From: Thermoflexus hugenholtzii JAD2
GTDB taxonomy: Bacteria; Chloroflexota; Dehalococcoidia; UBA2979
Length of the DNA stretch: 27,230 nt
Assembly (NCBI GenBank): GCA_945889565.1
Contig: CAMDBZ010000003.1
Coordinates: 1 to 27,230, forward strand
Direction of reading: 5' to 3'
In this document: positions 15,242 through 22,720 of the stretch, piece by piece
How positions within the stretch are numbered: the stretch's first letter is position 1
Layout: each line of letters starts with the position of its first letter
Program-made: the position numbers and the translations under genes
Notes under the pieces: generated by a model
The model's input: only the letters and a program-made list of their open reading frames with translations
Database searches by the model: none
What the model was told of the DNA's origin: nothing

Positions 15242-17305
15242 CTACCGGGACTTCGCCATGTTCGATATCTGCGACTGGAAGTCGCCCAGCGCCTGCTGCT
15301 GCTGCTTCAGGCGGCCCATCGTCACCTCGAGCTGGGAGAACTTCATCACCAGCTGCTCGCGCTTGCGCGTGAGGCGCTCGTTGACGGTGGCGATCTGCTT
15401 GTTCAGGTCCGTGACGCGGTTCTGCAGCTCCGTGGTGCGCGATGCGAACGGCCCGTTCGCACGCGTCACGCTCTCCAGGTACTCGTGCAGCTGCTTGCCG
15501 ATGCCCTCTTCGGCCGCGGTGATCGCGATCACATCGGACCCGTCGACCAGCACCGGCTTCGCGGTGATCGTCACGCCGGGGACGATCGTGCTGTTCGTCC
15601 CGCCGGCCGTGATCGTGCCGCTGAAGAACACTGGCGACTGCCCGTTGTCCGGCGTGAACGTGACCGTGAGCGCCCCCGCAGCCGTCGAGAGCACGTTGTA
15701 GGTGCCCGAGTCGGTGACCGTGGTGGGCTTGCCGGCAATCGAGGCGATCGAGCCGGTGCCGCCACCGTTCAGCGCGGCGTTCGCGCTGAACGCGGACAAC
15801 AGCTTACGCACGCCTTCGGGGTTCGCCCCGACCGCCGCGTCGAACTTCGCGATGTCGAAGCTGAGCGCGGTCGTTGTGCCCGTGGCGGCGCCCACCGCGC
15901 CGAAGTTGAGACCGAGCGCGCTGAGCGTCGTGAGGTCGCCCGTGAGGCCCGTCGCCGGCCGCGAGATGAAGCTGCGCAGCGCGGAGCTCACGCCCTGCAC
16001 CAGCGCGTCGCCGAAGAGCGGCGCCTTCGTGCCCTTCTCCACGTACTTCGTCGCGTCGCGCAACAGCGTCATCGTGCTGTTGAACTGCTCCACGAAGCTG
16101 GCGATGCGCGAGCGTAGGCCTGCGTTATCGGGCTCGATGGTGACGCCGATCGCGCTCACGGTGGTGCCGACCAGCGAGAGCGTGACGCCGGTGACCGCGT
16201 CCGCGACGGTGTTCGTCGACGCGTACTGCGTGACGCCGCCGTTGATCTTGTAGGAGGCGTTCTGGCCCAGCGTCTGCGTCGCCGCCAGCACGCCGGTGGC
16301 GGCCAGAAAGTTGCCCGCGACGTCGGCCAGCCCAATCGACGAGGACCCCGTGATCGTGCGCGTCAGCGCGATACGGTCGGTGGTGACGTCGTACGCCGCG
16401 GTCACGCCGGCGCCGGAGGAGTTGATGCGCGCGATCACGTTCGAGAGCGAGTCGACGGTGCGGTCCCAGGTGATCGCGACGCCGTTGATGGTGAACGAAC
16501 CCGACGCCGGCGCGAGCGCCGTCGTCAGTCGCGCGCTATCGAGCGTCGCGCCGGCGTTGGTGCCACCCATCGGCCGCGTGCTCGTGCGTGTGGCGCCCGC
16601 GGGCGACTGCACGAGATTCGCCGCCGCGAGGAAATTGCTCGTGTCGCCGCCGCTGCCGAGCGCGATCGTGCCGCCGCTGGTGAGCTGCAGCAGGTTCGGG
16701 CGCGCGTCGCTATCGTTGACGATGGTCGCCGTGACACCCACTCCCGCGTCGTTGATCTTCGCGATGATCGTGTTCGCGCCGACGAGGTTTGCGCCGTCCG
16801 ACAGCACGGTCGCGGCGTCAATGGTGATGGCGACGCCGTTCACGGTGAACGTGCCGGTCGTCACCGCGGTGCTGAAGCCGCCGTTGGCGAGCGCGACGTT
16901 CTGCGTGACCGCCTGGCCGATCGCGCCCGTGCTCTGCGTCTTCGTGGCGGTCGCCAGCCCCAGCACATCAACGGTGAACGAGCCGACCGCGGCCGCGCTC
17001 GAGGTGCTCGCGTTGAGCTTGATGGACTCGTTCATCGGGTTGTTCACGGTCGCGCGCTTGGCGCCGACGATCGAGGCGTCCTTGAGCGCCGCCGCCCGCG
17101 CTGTGAGCGTCGCCATGCTCCCGCTGAGCGTGGTGAACGCGGTCTGCCGTGTCGCGAGCGTCGAGAGCTTGCCCTGCGCGGTGTTGATCGGCCCCTCAGA
17201 GGCCACCATCAGCGCGTCGATGATCGCGTTCGTATCCAGCCCGGAGGCCGCGCCGCCGAACGTGATGCGCCCGTTGTTCGCGCCGATCGAGCCGAGCGAG
17301 ACCAT
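15242..17305 (-). CDS. fliD: Flagellar filament capping protein FliD
   Basis: A 687-residue cap protein that folds flagellin at the filament tip. The N-terminal signature ITFGGAASGLDTNAIIDALM is at 14-33. Two flagellin-IN-type repeats are seen at about 151-229 (GTFTVNGVAITID ... NFLAAANL) and 269-338 (GSFTINGVAITWD ... NFLAATGVL), with a weaker third at about 351-390. The C-terminal coiled coil (TTELQNRVTDLNKQIATVNERLTRKREQL ... ALGDF) matches the FliD end. It is larger than Salmonella FliD (about 470 residues) because of the repeats. ATG at 17305. It lies between the flaG-like gene and fliS. Confidence 0.94.
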   Translation of the reverse strand: MVSLGSIGANNGRITFGGAASGLDTNAIIDALMVASEGPINTAQGKLSTLATRQTAFTTLSGSMATLTARAAALKDASIVGAKRATVNNPMNESIKLNASTSSAAAVGSFTVDVLGLATATKTQSTGAIGQAVTQNVALANGGFSTAVTTGTFTVNGVAITIDAATVLSDGANLVGANTIIAKINDAGVGVTATIVNDSDARPNLLQLTSGGTIALGSGGDTSNFLAAANLVQSPAGATRTSTRPMGGTNAGATLDSARLTTALAPASGSFTINGVAITWDRTVDSLSNVIARINSSGAGVTAAYDVTTDRIALTRTITGSSSIGLADVAGNFLAATGVLAATQTLGQNASYKINGGVTQYASTNTVADAVTGVTLSLVGTTVSAIGVTIEPDNAGLRSRIASFVEQFNSTMTLLRDATKYVEKGTKAPLFGDALVQGVSSALRSFISRPATGLTGDLTTLSALGLNFGAVGAATGTTTALSFDIAKFDAAVGANPEGVRKLLSAFSANAALNGGGTGSIASIAGKPTTVTDSGTYNVLSTAAGALTVTFTPDNGQSPVFFSGTITAGGTNSTIVPGVTITAKPVLVDGSDVIAITAAEEGIGKQLHEYLESVTRANGPFASRTTELQNRVTDLNKQIATVNERLTRKREQLVMKFSQLEVTMGRLKQQQQALGDFQSQISNMAKSR

Positions 17306-17438
17306 CTGCTACCCCCGCCCGCACGCCGCGGCGCGACTGCTGCAAGGGATCATCGGTAGCGGCGGCGGGCTTCCCCAGCGCTGCGCGGGCCTCGATGGCG
17401 GATGGGCTGCTCGCTGGTGCAGGGTGGTCCTCCTCCGC

Positions 17439-17771
17439 TCAGCTGGTGGCCCGCAGCAGCAGGCCGGGCGGCAGGCCGGTGTGCTCGGCCAGCGCGCGCA
17501 GCTCCTCCGGGCTGAGCACCGCGACGGTCTCGCCGCGCGCCGCATCGACGATGCGGATGCGCGGCTCCCCCGCCGCGTCCTGCTCGTAGTGCGCCTCCAG
17601 CGTCCCGCGATCGCCCTCCGTGAGGGCCAGCGCGAGTTCCGGCGCACCCCCATCGGGGCGTGGGCGGCGCTGCCGCGGTTCGTGCTGCTGGCCGCCCCCC
17701 GGGGCGTCGGCGCCCACGCCGGCCGCCTGGCGGGCGACCGGAGCCGGTTGCTGGATGCGGAGATCGGCCAT
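17439..17771 (-). CDS. FlaG-like protein
   Basis: A 110-residue protein between fliC1 and fliD, the usual place of flaG. The first 45 residues are Gln/Arg/Pro/Gly-rich and variable. The last 65 have a FlaG-like beta-turn-helix pattern: PRIRIVDAARGETVAVLSPEELRALAEHTGLPPGLLLRA, compare the family pattern of a V-D strand, G-E-x-I, then (I/S)PPEELL. FlaG influences filament length in some bacteria; its mechanism is unclear. ATG start. The typical closing G(L/I)xxD is absent, so similarity is partial and the name is given as '-like' only. Confidence 0.6.
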   Translation of the reverse strand: MADLRIQQPAPVARQAAGVGADAPGGGQQHEPRQRRPRPDGGAPELALALTEGDRGTLEAHYEQDAAGEPRIRIVDAARGETVAVLSPEELRALAEHTGLPPGLLLRATS

Positions 17772-17840
17772 TGCTGGCTCCCCTCGTGCTTATTGTCGGC
17801 TGACACGCCGGGTCGCTGACCCGGCGAATCCCGCAGACGC

Positions 17841-17868
17841 GCGGGCCGGCCCCCGTGGACCGGCCCGC
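17841..17868. terminator. Stem-loop after flagellin gene 1
   Basis: GCGGGCCGG (17841-17849) pairs with CCGGCCCGC (17860-17868) around a ten-base loop, starting 24 bases past the fliC1 stop in the direction of transcription. No T-tract. It may end or attenuate the abundant flagellin transcript before the flaG-like gene. Confidence 0.5.
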
Positions 17869-17892
17869 CAGCTCCCTCGCCTCGCCCGAGCG

Positions 17893-19089
17893 CTAGCGGT
17901 TCTGGAGCAGCGCGAGCACCGACTGCGACGAGCTGTTCGCCTGCGACAGCACGGACACGCCAGCCTGCTGCATGATCTGCCGGGCCACGAGCTCCGAGGA
18001 GATCTTCGCGATGTCCGCGTCGCGGATGCGCGACTCAGACGCGCTCAGGTTCTCCGCGACCACGCCCAGGCTGTTCACCGCCGCTTCGATCTGGTTCTGC
18101 GCCGCACCGAGCTTCGCGCGCCCGGTGGACACGTCCTGGATGGCCTGGTCGAGTGAAGCGAGCAAGATATTCGCCTTCGCTACCGTGGACACGTTCGTGT
18201 TGTCGACGACGAGCGTCGCGATCCGGTTGCCGACGGTGCCGATGGCAGACGCCCGCATGTCATCGAACGCGACGGAGATCGTGTCGCTCGCCTCGGCGCC
18301 CACCCGGTAGGTGGCCGAGCCGTTGCCGATCGCCGTGACGATGGTCTTGCCGTTCAGGTCCGTGAACGTGTCGTCCACGGTCTTGGCGGCGGCGCCCACG
18401 ATCGTAATCGTCGTCGTGTGCACGCCGTTGAACGACACCGTGAGCGACCCATCGACGCCGATCGTGCCGTCGAGGTTGACCGCGTCGGTGGAGTTACCGC
18501 CCTGCGTGATGCGCAGCGTGGTGGCGTTGATCTTCGACAGCGTGTAGGTCGTGACCGCCAGCGGGTCCGACTTCAGCTTGCTCACGTCCACGCTCGAGAC
18601 GTCCGCCACGGCGGTGGTGGTCAGCTGGAAGCCGGTCTTGACCTGCGACGTCGCGTCGAGTGCGGTCGACAGCGAGCCCGTGAGCAGGTTCAGGCCGTTG
18701 AACTTCGTGCGCGCCGCGATGTTGTCGATCTCATTGCGCAGCGTCAGCATCTCTTCGCCGATGGCCGTGCGGTCGGAGGCGGAGAGCGTGCTGTTGCCGG
18801 CCTGGACGGACAGCTCGCGCATGCGCTGGACCAGGCCGTGCACCTCGCTGAGCGCGCCTTCAGCCGTCTGGATCATCGAGATGCCGTCCTGGCCGTTGCG
18901 CGCGCCCTGCGTGAGGCCGCGAATGAGCGACCGCATCTTCTCGCTGATCGCCAGTCCGGCCGCGTCGTCCGCGGAGCGGTTGATGCGCAGACCGCTGGAG
19001 AGCTTCTCCAGCGCCTTGCTCATCTTGACGGACGTGATGTCCAGGTTTCGCTGCGCGTTGATCGCCATGACGTTGGTATTGATGCGCAT
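17893..19089 (-). CDS. fliC: Flagellin 1
   Basis: A 398-residue flagellin, the filament subunit. The N-terminal D0/D1 segment (MRINTNVMAINAQRNL ... LEKLSSGLRINRSADDAAGLAISEKMRS) and the C-terminal one (AQNQIEAAVNSL ... NLSASESRIRDADIAKISSELVARQIMQQAGVSVLSQAN) are canonical. QRMRELSVQAGN corresponds to the D1 helix recognised by TLR5 in proteobacterial flagellins. A variable domain spans about 145-310. I place the start at ATG 19089, since the frame upstream reads as non-flagellin; AGGAGG lies 11 bases before it. It has the same length as flagellin 2 (25321-26517) and is closely similar even in the central domain. Confidence 0.96.
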   Translation of the reverse strand: MRINTNVMAINAQRNLDITSVKMSKALEKLSSGLRINRSADDAAGLAISEKMRSLIRGLTQGARNGQDGISMIQTAEGALSEVHGLVQRMRELSVQAGNSTLSASDRTAIGEEMLTLRNEIDNIAARTKFNGLNLLTGSLSTALDATSQVKTGFQLTTTAVADVSSVDVSKLKSDPLAVTTYTLSKINATTLRITQGGNSTDAVNLDGTIGVDGSLTVSFNGVHTTTITIVGAAAKTVDDTFTDLNGKTIVTAIGNGSATYRVGAEASDTISVAFDDMRASAIGTVGNRIATLVVDNTNVSTVAKANILLASLDQAIQDVSTGRAKLGAAQNQIEAAVNSLGVVAENLSASESRIRDADIAKISSELVARQIMQQAGVSVLSQANSSSQSVLALLQNR

Positions 19090-19094
19090 TGCTC

Positions 19095-19112
19095 GTTCGG
19101 CCTCCTCTGCCG
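19095..19112 (-). promoter_or_regulatory. Ribosome-binding block of flagellin 1, shared with flagellin 2
   Basis: On the minus strand this 18-base block contains AGGAGG and is identical at 17 of 18 positions to the block at 26523-26540 before flagellin 2. Both end five bases before the ATG. It is either retained from duplication or kept by selection as a leader element. Confidence 0.7.
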
Positions 19113-19178
19113 CGCCCCGCCGTGCATCCCTGCCGGCGGTATGTGCCGCGCCGCCCTGGCGCGTGCGTCCTGCGCAAA

Positions 19179-19186
19179 TCATCGCG
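19179..19186 (-). promoter_or_regulatory. Possible sigma-28-like -10 element of flagellin 1
   Basis: CGCGATGA on the minus strand, followed by TT, resembles GCCGATAA and the box in front of flagellin 2 (GCCGATGATT). It would give a leader of roughly 80 bases. No convincing TAAA-type -35 is visible at the right spacing. Confidence 0.35.
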
Positions 19187-19237
19187 TCGAGGCCACCGCG
19201 ACCGATCGGGGAACGGGCGCATCTCGCCCTGGGACGC

Positions 19238-19290
19238 CGCGTACGGGGCGCCGAGTACGGGCCGCGCCTGTTCGGGACGCCCAGTACGCG
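19238..19290. repeat. Long imperfect inverted repeat upstream of flagellin 1
   Basis: CGCGTAC-g-GGGCG (19238-19250) pairs with CGCCC-a-GTACGCG (19278-19290), 12 pairs with one G/A mismatch; CCGA/TCGG can extend the stem inwards. It lies 24 bases past the lipoprotein stop and about 50 bases upstream of the flagellin 1 -10 box. It contains GTACGGGGCGCCG (19241-19253), nearly the same element as in the inverted repeat upstream of flagellin 2. It could be a terminator for the lipoprotein gene, a regulator site, or both. Confidence 0.55.
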
Positions 19291-19314
19291 CTGCCCCCGA
19301 CGCCTGAAGCGGCG

Positions 19315-20595
19315 CTAGCGCGCCGGCGTGCCTGTGGCCGTGCCCGTGGCCGTGCCCGTCGCGGGCGGCGTCGACGTGGGGGCCGGCGCCGCGCCGCCGC
19401 CGGAGCGGCGTGCGATCTGCAGCTGCAGCTCCACGGCCGTGTAGTTCTCGTCCTGCTCGAACGTATCGATGCTCAGCGTGCCCACGGTGCCGTTGTCCGC
19501 GCTCGCGAACTCGAGCTGGGTGGCGAAGCCGGCGGCCTGGTCCGCATTGAGGCGCAACCCCTGTTGCTCGAGCGCGGAGCGGTACTGCGTGGCGACATCG
19601 GTCGCCGAGGCGCGCGTTAGCAGCGTGACCTGGTAGCTGGTCCCAGCCTCCTGCGTGGCCCACTGCACGGCGATTGGCACGCTGCCGTTCAGCGCTAGGA
19701 AGCGCGGGAAGTCCCGCGGTAGCGGACGCGGGCCCGGCAGCGCGAAGATCGGCTCGATCTGCTGCGTGGGCGCTACCTGAACGATATAGATCACGCCGGT
19801 CCGCACGGCCTTACCCTCGCCCAGGCTACGCAACGCGGCCTGCACGCCCGCGGTGTCAGTGATGTCCTTGCCGGCCACCTTGCGCAGCCGGTCGCCCTGC
19901 TGCAGCCCGGCCGCCACGGCCCCGCCCGCGCCGGTGCGCGCGACCACCACGCCGCCGTCGCGCGTCTGCAGCTCCGCCCCCAGCACCGGCACGAACGCGT
20001 GGCGCGGCACCTTGATCGTGCGGTCCTTGCCGTCCCGCGCGACCACGATCTCGAACTCGTCGCTTGCCGGCAGTGGCTGCACGACGGCGGTGCCCTGGAG
20101 GTCCGCGGAGCGCGTGCTCTGGAACCGATACGCTGCCACGCCCTCGTTCAGCTGGCCGCCCACCACCTGCCACGGCGTCTCGTCCAGCAGCCCGCGCATC
20201 GCGTCGGACACCGTCGGCTCGTCGCGCTCGACCTCGTACATGATGAAGAACAGCTGCTCGCCGTCGGCGCGGGTGACGCGCGCAGAGCCCAGCAGCTTCG
20301 ACTGCGGCGGCTGTGGCAGCGTCAACAGGTCGGCCTTCGGCGTCTGGTCGGTGCGCTCCGGGTTCAGCGCCGCCGCGAGCTCCGGCGAGAGCGCCCCGGG
20401 GGTCGTCACGACATCGGCGCCGACGCTCTCGCCGATGCGCAGGAACAGGTCCGTCAGCGCCTGGTCGTCGGTCCCGTCGCCCCGTCCGCAGGCGGCCGTC
20501 AGCGCGATCGTCGCGACGACTGTCCAGCGCGCGAGGCGTGCGCGCGCCCCGCGCCCGGCGATCCAGCGACCCGCGGGTACAGACCAGCGCTGCAT
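19315..20595 (-). CDS. Lipoprotein with PDZ domain
   Basis: A 426-residue protein. The N-terminus has basic residues, a hydrophobic stretch and the lipobox LTAAC (Cys36), so it should be a lipid-anchored exported protein. Residues about 205-275 form a PDZ-like domain (FVPVLGAELQTRDGGVVVARTGAGGAVAAGLQQGDRLRKVAGKDITDTAGVQAALRSL). The flanking regions are unrecognised, and no protease triad is seen. The C-terminus is a low-complexity Thr/Gly/Pro/Ala tail encoded by a 12-bp tandem repeat. I take ATG 20595; the frame stays open upstream through the tRNA-His gene, which cannot be coding. The gene lies between the tRNA and flagellin 1 on the same strand; a motility link is only positional. Confidence 0.75.
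   Translation of the reverse strand: MQRWSVPAGRWIAGRGARARLARWTVVATIALTAACGRGDGTDDQALTDLFLRIGESVGADVVTTPGALSPELAAALNPERTDQTPKADLLTLPQPPQSKLLGSARVTRADGEQLFFIMYEVERDEPTVSDAMRGLLDETPWQVVGGQLNEGVAAYRFQSTRSADLQGTAVVQPLPASDEFEIVVARDGKDRTIKVPRHAFVPVLGAELQTRDGGVVVARTGAGGAVAAGLQQGDRLRKVAGKDITDTAGVQAALRSLGEGKAVRTGVIYIVQVAPTQQIEPIFALPGPRPLPRDFPRFLALNGSVPIAVQWATQEAGTSYQVTLLTRASATDVATQYRSALEQQGLRLNADQAAGFATQLEFASADNGTVGTLSIDTFEQDENYTAVELQLQIARRSGGGAAPAPTSTPPATGTATGTATGTPAR
19337..19360. repeat. 12-bp tandem repeat at the 3' end of the lipoprotein gene
   Basis: Two nearly identical copies of GCCGTGCCCGTG, preceded by a partial, diverged copy, encode the Thr-Gly-Thr-Ala tail of the lipoprotein. The unit length is a multiple of three, so copy-number change would alter tail length without a frameshift. 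Confidence 0.7.
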
Positions 20596-20708
20596 GGCAG
20601 CCCCCTTCGAACCTGCGTCCGCCCGACTTGGGGGCGGTGGGAGCGACCCGTGCGCAGCAGCGCGTCTGTACCACGGCCGGGAGTTCGGGGCGGCGGGGCG
20701 AGAGGGGT

Positions 20709-20785
20709 TGGGGTGGGTGAGGGGATTTGAACCCCCGCTCTCCAGGGCCACAACCTGGCGCCTTTGACCGCTAGGCGACACCCAC
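20709..20785 (-). tRNA. tRNA-His (anticodon GTG)
   Basis: On the minus strand the acceptor stem GTGGGTG/CACCCAC, D arm GCC..GGC, anticodon stem CCAGG/CCTGG with loop TTGTGGC (anticodon GTG, 20749-20751), and T arm GGGGG-TTCAAAT-CCCCT fold as a normal tRNA. The encoded base before position 1 is G (20786) and the discriminator is C, as required for tRNA-His. CCA is encoded (20709-20711). Confidence 0.95.
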
Positions 20786-20860
20786 CACGAAACGCGCGCG
20801 CGGCCCGATGGCCGCGGCAGGAGTGTAACACCGGCCTCCGTGGCGCGGCCACCAGCGCCG

Positions 20861-21967
20861 CTAGGCGCGCAGCAAGTACGGCCGCGGGTCGCGCGGCGCG
20901 CCGCCGACGAGCACCGACAGCTCGAGCAGCCCCTGTCCGCCCCCCGCCCCGCTCGCCGGGCCGGCCGCGAGCACGCCGAGCTGCTGGCTACGCGCCACGC
21001 GCTCGCCCGCGATGACCGCCACCTCGGCGAGCCCGCCGAGCACCGTCTGCCACTCGCCGCCGTGATCGAGCACCACACGCTGCGCGCCCGCCTCGCCTCG
21101 CACCGCGCTCACCACGGCATCCGCGGGGGCGAGCACCGCGCTGCCGGCGCCGCCGAGCCACTGCAGCGCCTCGCCCGAGACGCGCTCGGCGAGCACCGTC
21201 CCCAGCGGCGGCACCAGCACCCCGCCCCCGCCGCGGCCGCCGAACACCGCCGCGCTCACGCCCGCCCCCGGCCGCACCTTCGGCGCCTGATCGCCGAGGA
21301 TCGCGGCCAGGTACTGCTTCGTCTCGGCGGGCAGCGCGCGCTCCCATTGCGCTCCGTGCGCGCGCACGAGCGTCTGCACATGGCCCAGCCCGGAGTTGTA
21401 CGCCGCCAGCGCCTTGCGCACGTCGCCGTCCAGGGCGGCCAGGTTGTGGCGCATCGTCTCCGCGCCGGCGCGCAGCGCCGCTTCCGGATCCGTGCGTCGG
21501 ACGTTTGGGTAGAACTGCGGCATCAGCTGCGCGATGCCCTCCGCGCCGGCGCTGGAACGCCGCTGCCCGAAGACCACCGCGGGGTCGTACCCGGACTCCT
21601 GCTGGATCTGCCGCTCGAACAGCTCCCCGAACCCCGGCGCGACCACGCCATCGCCGAGCTTGCGCGTGAGCGCGCGCCAGCCGAACGGGTCGCCGGCACC
21701 GCCCGCGCCCGCCGACCAGGAGAGCGCCTGCTCGCGGTAGCCGGCGTCGGTCGCCTCCGGCGGAGCGGCCGCGGCGCTGGCGGCGGCGCCGTTCCACGCG
21801 CGCCCGTCGCGAATCGCGGCGATCGCGTCGCGCAGCTCGGCGATCTGCGTGCGCGGCGCGCCGAGCGCCTGCGCCAGCACGGCCGTGAACTGCTGCGTGG
21901 GCGCACGCTCCGGGGCCGCGCGTTCCGGGGCCTGGCGTGCTGCCGCGTCCGCGCCGTCGACGCGCAT
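20861..21967 (-). CDS. Lytic transglycosylase (SLT) fused to a degenerate M23/LytM-like domain
   Basis: A 368-residue protein. Residues about 112-225 are an SLT/goose-lysozyme-type transglycosylase: FERQIQQESGYDP with catalytic Glu124, AEGIAQLMPQFYP, and the AAYNSGLGHVQTL motif at 188-200. From about 240 to the end is a LytM-fold-like region (VLAPADAVVSAVRG, VVLDHGGEWQTVLGGLAEVAVIAGERV, then DPRPYLL). It keeps one His (LDHGGEW), but HxxxD, the YAHL histidine and the HxH motif are lost, so it should not hydrolyse peptides. No signal peptide is visible, as in FlgJ-like enzymes exported by the flagellar system. ATG 21967 has a strong GGAGGTG site. The likely role is cutting peptidoglycan for rod passage, inferred from context. 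Confidence 0.82.
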   Translation of the reverse strand: MRVDGADAAARQAPERAAPERAPTQQFTAVLAQALGAPRTQIAELRDAIAAIRDGRAWNGAAASAAAAPPEATDAGYREQALSWSAGAGGAGDPFGWRALTRKLGDGVVAPGFGELFERQIQQESGYDPAVVFGQRRSSAGAEGIAQLMPQFYPNVRRTDPEAALRAGAETMRHNLAALDGDVRKALAAYNSGLGHVQTLVRAHGAQWERALPAETKQYLAAILGDQAPKVRPGAGVSAAVFGGRGGGGVLVPPLGTVLAERVSGEALQWLGGAGSAVLAPADAVVSAVRGEAGAQRVVLDHGGEWQTVLGGLAEVAVIAGERVARSQQLGVLAAGPASGAGGGQGLLELSVLVGGAPRDPRPYLLRA

Positions 21968-22129
21968 GCGCTCACCTCCGCGCCATTCGCGTCGTTTGGT
22001 TCGTGGCGCTGTCCGGAGCAGCCTACGCGCGCGGTCTGCAGCGGGCGCAGCGGGGAACGCCCGCGTTCGGCGTCCGCACCACCCTACTCGCGGCTCACGC
22101 GGTGAGTACCCGCCCGCCACCGCGGACCG

Positions 22130-22630
22130 TCACTCAATCGGCGGCCCGAGCCTGCGGTACGCGCCCGCATAGAACAGCAGCGGCGCGGCCTCCGGCCGCT
22201 GGACGTCCACCGCCAGCACGCGGCCGATGTAGATCGTGTGGTCGCCGCCCTCGATCCGCTCGTGCACGGCGCACTCGAGCCAGGCGACGGCGTCGCGCAG
22301 GATCGGTGCGCCGCTCGCGCCGGGGCGGTGGGGCACGCCGAGCATCCCGTCGACGCCCGGCCGCGCGAACCCGCGCGATACGTCGAGCTGCTCCTCGGCG
22401 AGCACATTGACCGCGAATACGTCGACGGTGCCCAGCTGCGTATGCGCGGCGCCGTGCCGATCCACGCAGACGAGCAGCAGCGTGGGCTCGAGCGAGACCG
22501 ATGCGACCGCGTTGGCGGTCATGCCCCGGCGCACGCTGCCGGTGTCCCACGTCACCACGGTCACCCCGGTGGCGAAGCGGCCGATCGCGTCTCGGTAGCG
22601 CCGCGGGTCGATTAATGGAGCCGCGGTCAT
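22130..22630 (-). CDS. Flavin reductase-like, FMN-binding protein
   Basis: A 166-residue protein of the flavin reductase/FMN-binding split-barrel family. Typical segments are YRDAIGRFATGVTVVTW, RRGMTANAVASVSLEPTLLLVCVDRH, FAVNVLAEEQLDVSRGFA, WLECAVHERIEGGDHTIYIGRVLAVDV and PLLFYAGAYRRLG. Such proteins reduce FMN or FAD with NAD(P)H, often for a partner monooxygenase, or act as stand-alone flavoproteins in the cytoplasm. ATG at 22630. It is divergent from mgtE with 90 bases between, and 162 bases upstream of the transglycosylase gene. No partner oxygenase is in the window and no motility role is evident. Confidence 0.9.
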   Translation of the reverse strand: MTAAPLIDPRRYRDAIGRFATGVTVVTWDTGSVRRGMTANAVASVSLEPTLLLVCVDRHGAAHTQLGTVDVFAVNVLAEEQLDVSRGFARPGVDGMLGVPHRPGASGAPILRDAVAWLECAVHERIEGGDHTIYIGRVLAVDVQRPEAAPLLFYAGAYRRLGPPIE

Positions 22631-22720
22631 GGGCCGTCCCCTCGGCGGGCGCCGTCGCGCCGGGGTCATCCTAGCCGCGCGCGAGGCGCTCGTCACACGA
22701 ACGCGTGGGACAATCGCCCA

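Noticed and set aside
19238..19290. Simple terminator only
   Set aside because: It may indeed end the lipoprotein transcript, but recurrence of its core upstream of flagellin 2, between divergent genes, argues against a terminator as the sole role.
20596..21078. Upstream extension of the PDZ lipoprotein
   Set aside because: The extension would read through the tRNA-His gene; the lipobox is well placed with the ATG at 20595.
21968..22120. Upstream extension of the transglycosylase frame
   Set aside because: The ATG at 21967 has a strong GGAGGTG site, and the extension is Arg-rich with no family similarity.
22631..22720. Magnesium riboswitch (M-box or ykoK) before mgtE
   Set aside because: Only 90 bases lie between the divergent genes, too short for the usual M-box, and none of its conserved segments is seen.
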